This document shows positions 63,695-64,000 of a stretch of DNA of 64,000 nt, in pieces. Position numbers and translations under genes: made by a program. Position 1 is the stretch's first letter; every line of letters starts with the position of its first letter. This DNA is from Floccifex porci. GTDB taxonomy: Bacteria > Bacillota_I > Bacilli_A > Erysipelotrichales > Erysipelotrichaceae. Under the pieces are notes generated by a model. The model did no database searches. It was not told the DNA's origin and saw only the letters and a program-made list of their open reading frames with translations. The stretch lies in NCBI RefSeq assembly GCF_009696175.1, contig NZ_VUMM01000003.1, forward strand, positions 62,001 to 126,000. Direction: 5' to 3'.

Positions 63695-63720
63695 AAAGTG
63701 AACGGAAAAGGAGGTCTGCT

Positions 63721-63833
63721 GTGGACAGTTAGGAGCGAAAAAAGCCTTGATTTATCAGGCTTCGCAAGCCCCAAACCGGGGCTGGTGGTATAAAGTATCG
63801 CCCGCCCCGGAAAACGGGCTTCTAACCGTCCAC
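63721..63833 (+). ncRNA. Structured leader upstream of repA
   Basis: GTGGACAGTTAG (63721-63732) and CTAACCGTCCAC (63822-63833) can close a 113-base structure. It contains three inner stems: AAGCCT/AGGCTT (63742-63762), AGCCCC/GGGGCT (63767-63783) and GCCCG/CGGGC (63800-63819). It ends 10 bp before the repA start, so it may control RepA synthesis. No T-run follows. Structure was judged by eye. Confidence 0.45.
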
Positions 63834-63843
63834 AAAACGCACT

Positions 63844-64000
63844 ATGACAAATACCATCTATATCCATCAGCCGGAAAAGGCGTTCAGCTTCACCCGGCTC
63901 CCGAATTTCCTCTTTGAAGCCCCCACATTCAAGCCCTTGTCCAACGAGGCAAAGGTTCTGTACGCCTTTATCCTGCGCCGGACAGAGTTATCCCGCAAGA
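63844..64000 (+). CDS. repA: Replication initiator protein A, N-terminal part
   Basis: Only the first 52 codons are inside the window: TNTIYIHQPEKAFSFTRLPN then FLFEAPTFKPLSNEAKVLYA and FILRRTELSRK. This is the RepA_N-type start found in plasmids and Tn1549-like elements of Clostridia. The base composition is clearly more GC-rich than everything to its left. A ribosome binding site is not obvious, although the preceding structured leader may matter. Confidence 0.85.
   Translation, partial: MTNTIYIHQPEKAFSFTRLPNFLFEAPTFKPLSNEAKVLYAFILRRTELSRK

Noticed and set aside
63673-63867. Minus-strand open frame across the repA leader
   Set aside because: It runs through the strong stems and the transposon end, has no start context and is opposite repA.

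Overview
The window reads as DNA from gut Firmicutes. It has AT-rich genes with AGGAGG-type ribosome binding sites, and protein families typical of Erysipelotrichaceae and Lachnospiraceae. It is a patchwork of at least three lineages. No rRNA, tRNA or CRISPR array was recognised. All assignments are by eye; no database search was run.

Region 1 (about 0.3-11 kb) is an accretion zone of intact and broken accessory genes: a serine hydrolase, a membrane protein with its XRE regulator, a wrecked ParA copy, a deleted AlbA_2-type regulator, two convergent DUF4143 ATPases, a RhuM-Fic fusion and a DUF1016 nuclease. Four copies of a dispersed repeat (3861, 7441, 9232 and 10781) separate single-gene or two-gene modules, so the zone looks like a cassette array. 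The repeats carry tandem TGTTTTCA motifs that recur at the far end of the neighbouring integrative element.

Region 2 (about 11-30.7 kb) is a decayed integrative conjugative element. Its backbone is parA-ssb-lar-parB, a secreted protein, a thioester/Cna-B surface adhesin with its sortase, relBE, an ArdC-type protein, a toprim protein, small conserved ICE proteins, mobC and a relaxase. The relaxase has an in-frame amber codon and its 3' end is lost. A foreign block (azlD, a methyltransferase and an SGNH hydrolase) lies where the coupling and mating genes would be. It is followed by a PcfB fragment joined directly to a C-terminal integrase fragment. The element therefore should not transfer by itself.

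Region 3 (about 30.7-60.4 kb) looks like Lachnospiraceae chromosome, almost entirely on the minus strand. It holds an AlbA_2 regulator, a ProX-type editing protein, an FAD dehydrogenase and two giant secreted paralogues with a transglutaminase-like domain and six ChW repeats each. Next comes a tightly packed surface-glycan operon (two GT4, Stealth, polymerase, flippase, acyltransferase, AMP ligase, ACP and a ruined SGNH esterase). The region ends with a tandemly duplicated AMP-ligase gene split by an amber codon, a large XRE-type regulator and glgA.

Region 4 (60362-63694) is a 3.3-kb transposon with matching TGTTGATT ends. It carries DUF6431, D,D35E transposase, AAA ATPase and small-protein genes. 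Its left end cuts off the 5' end of glgA. Its right flank is an unrelated GC-richer sequence: a structured leader and the start of repA from a Tn1549-like element. No target-site duplication is visible, so this joint is either a rearrangement or an assembly join through a repeat.
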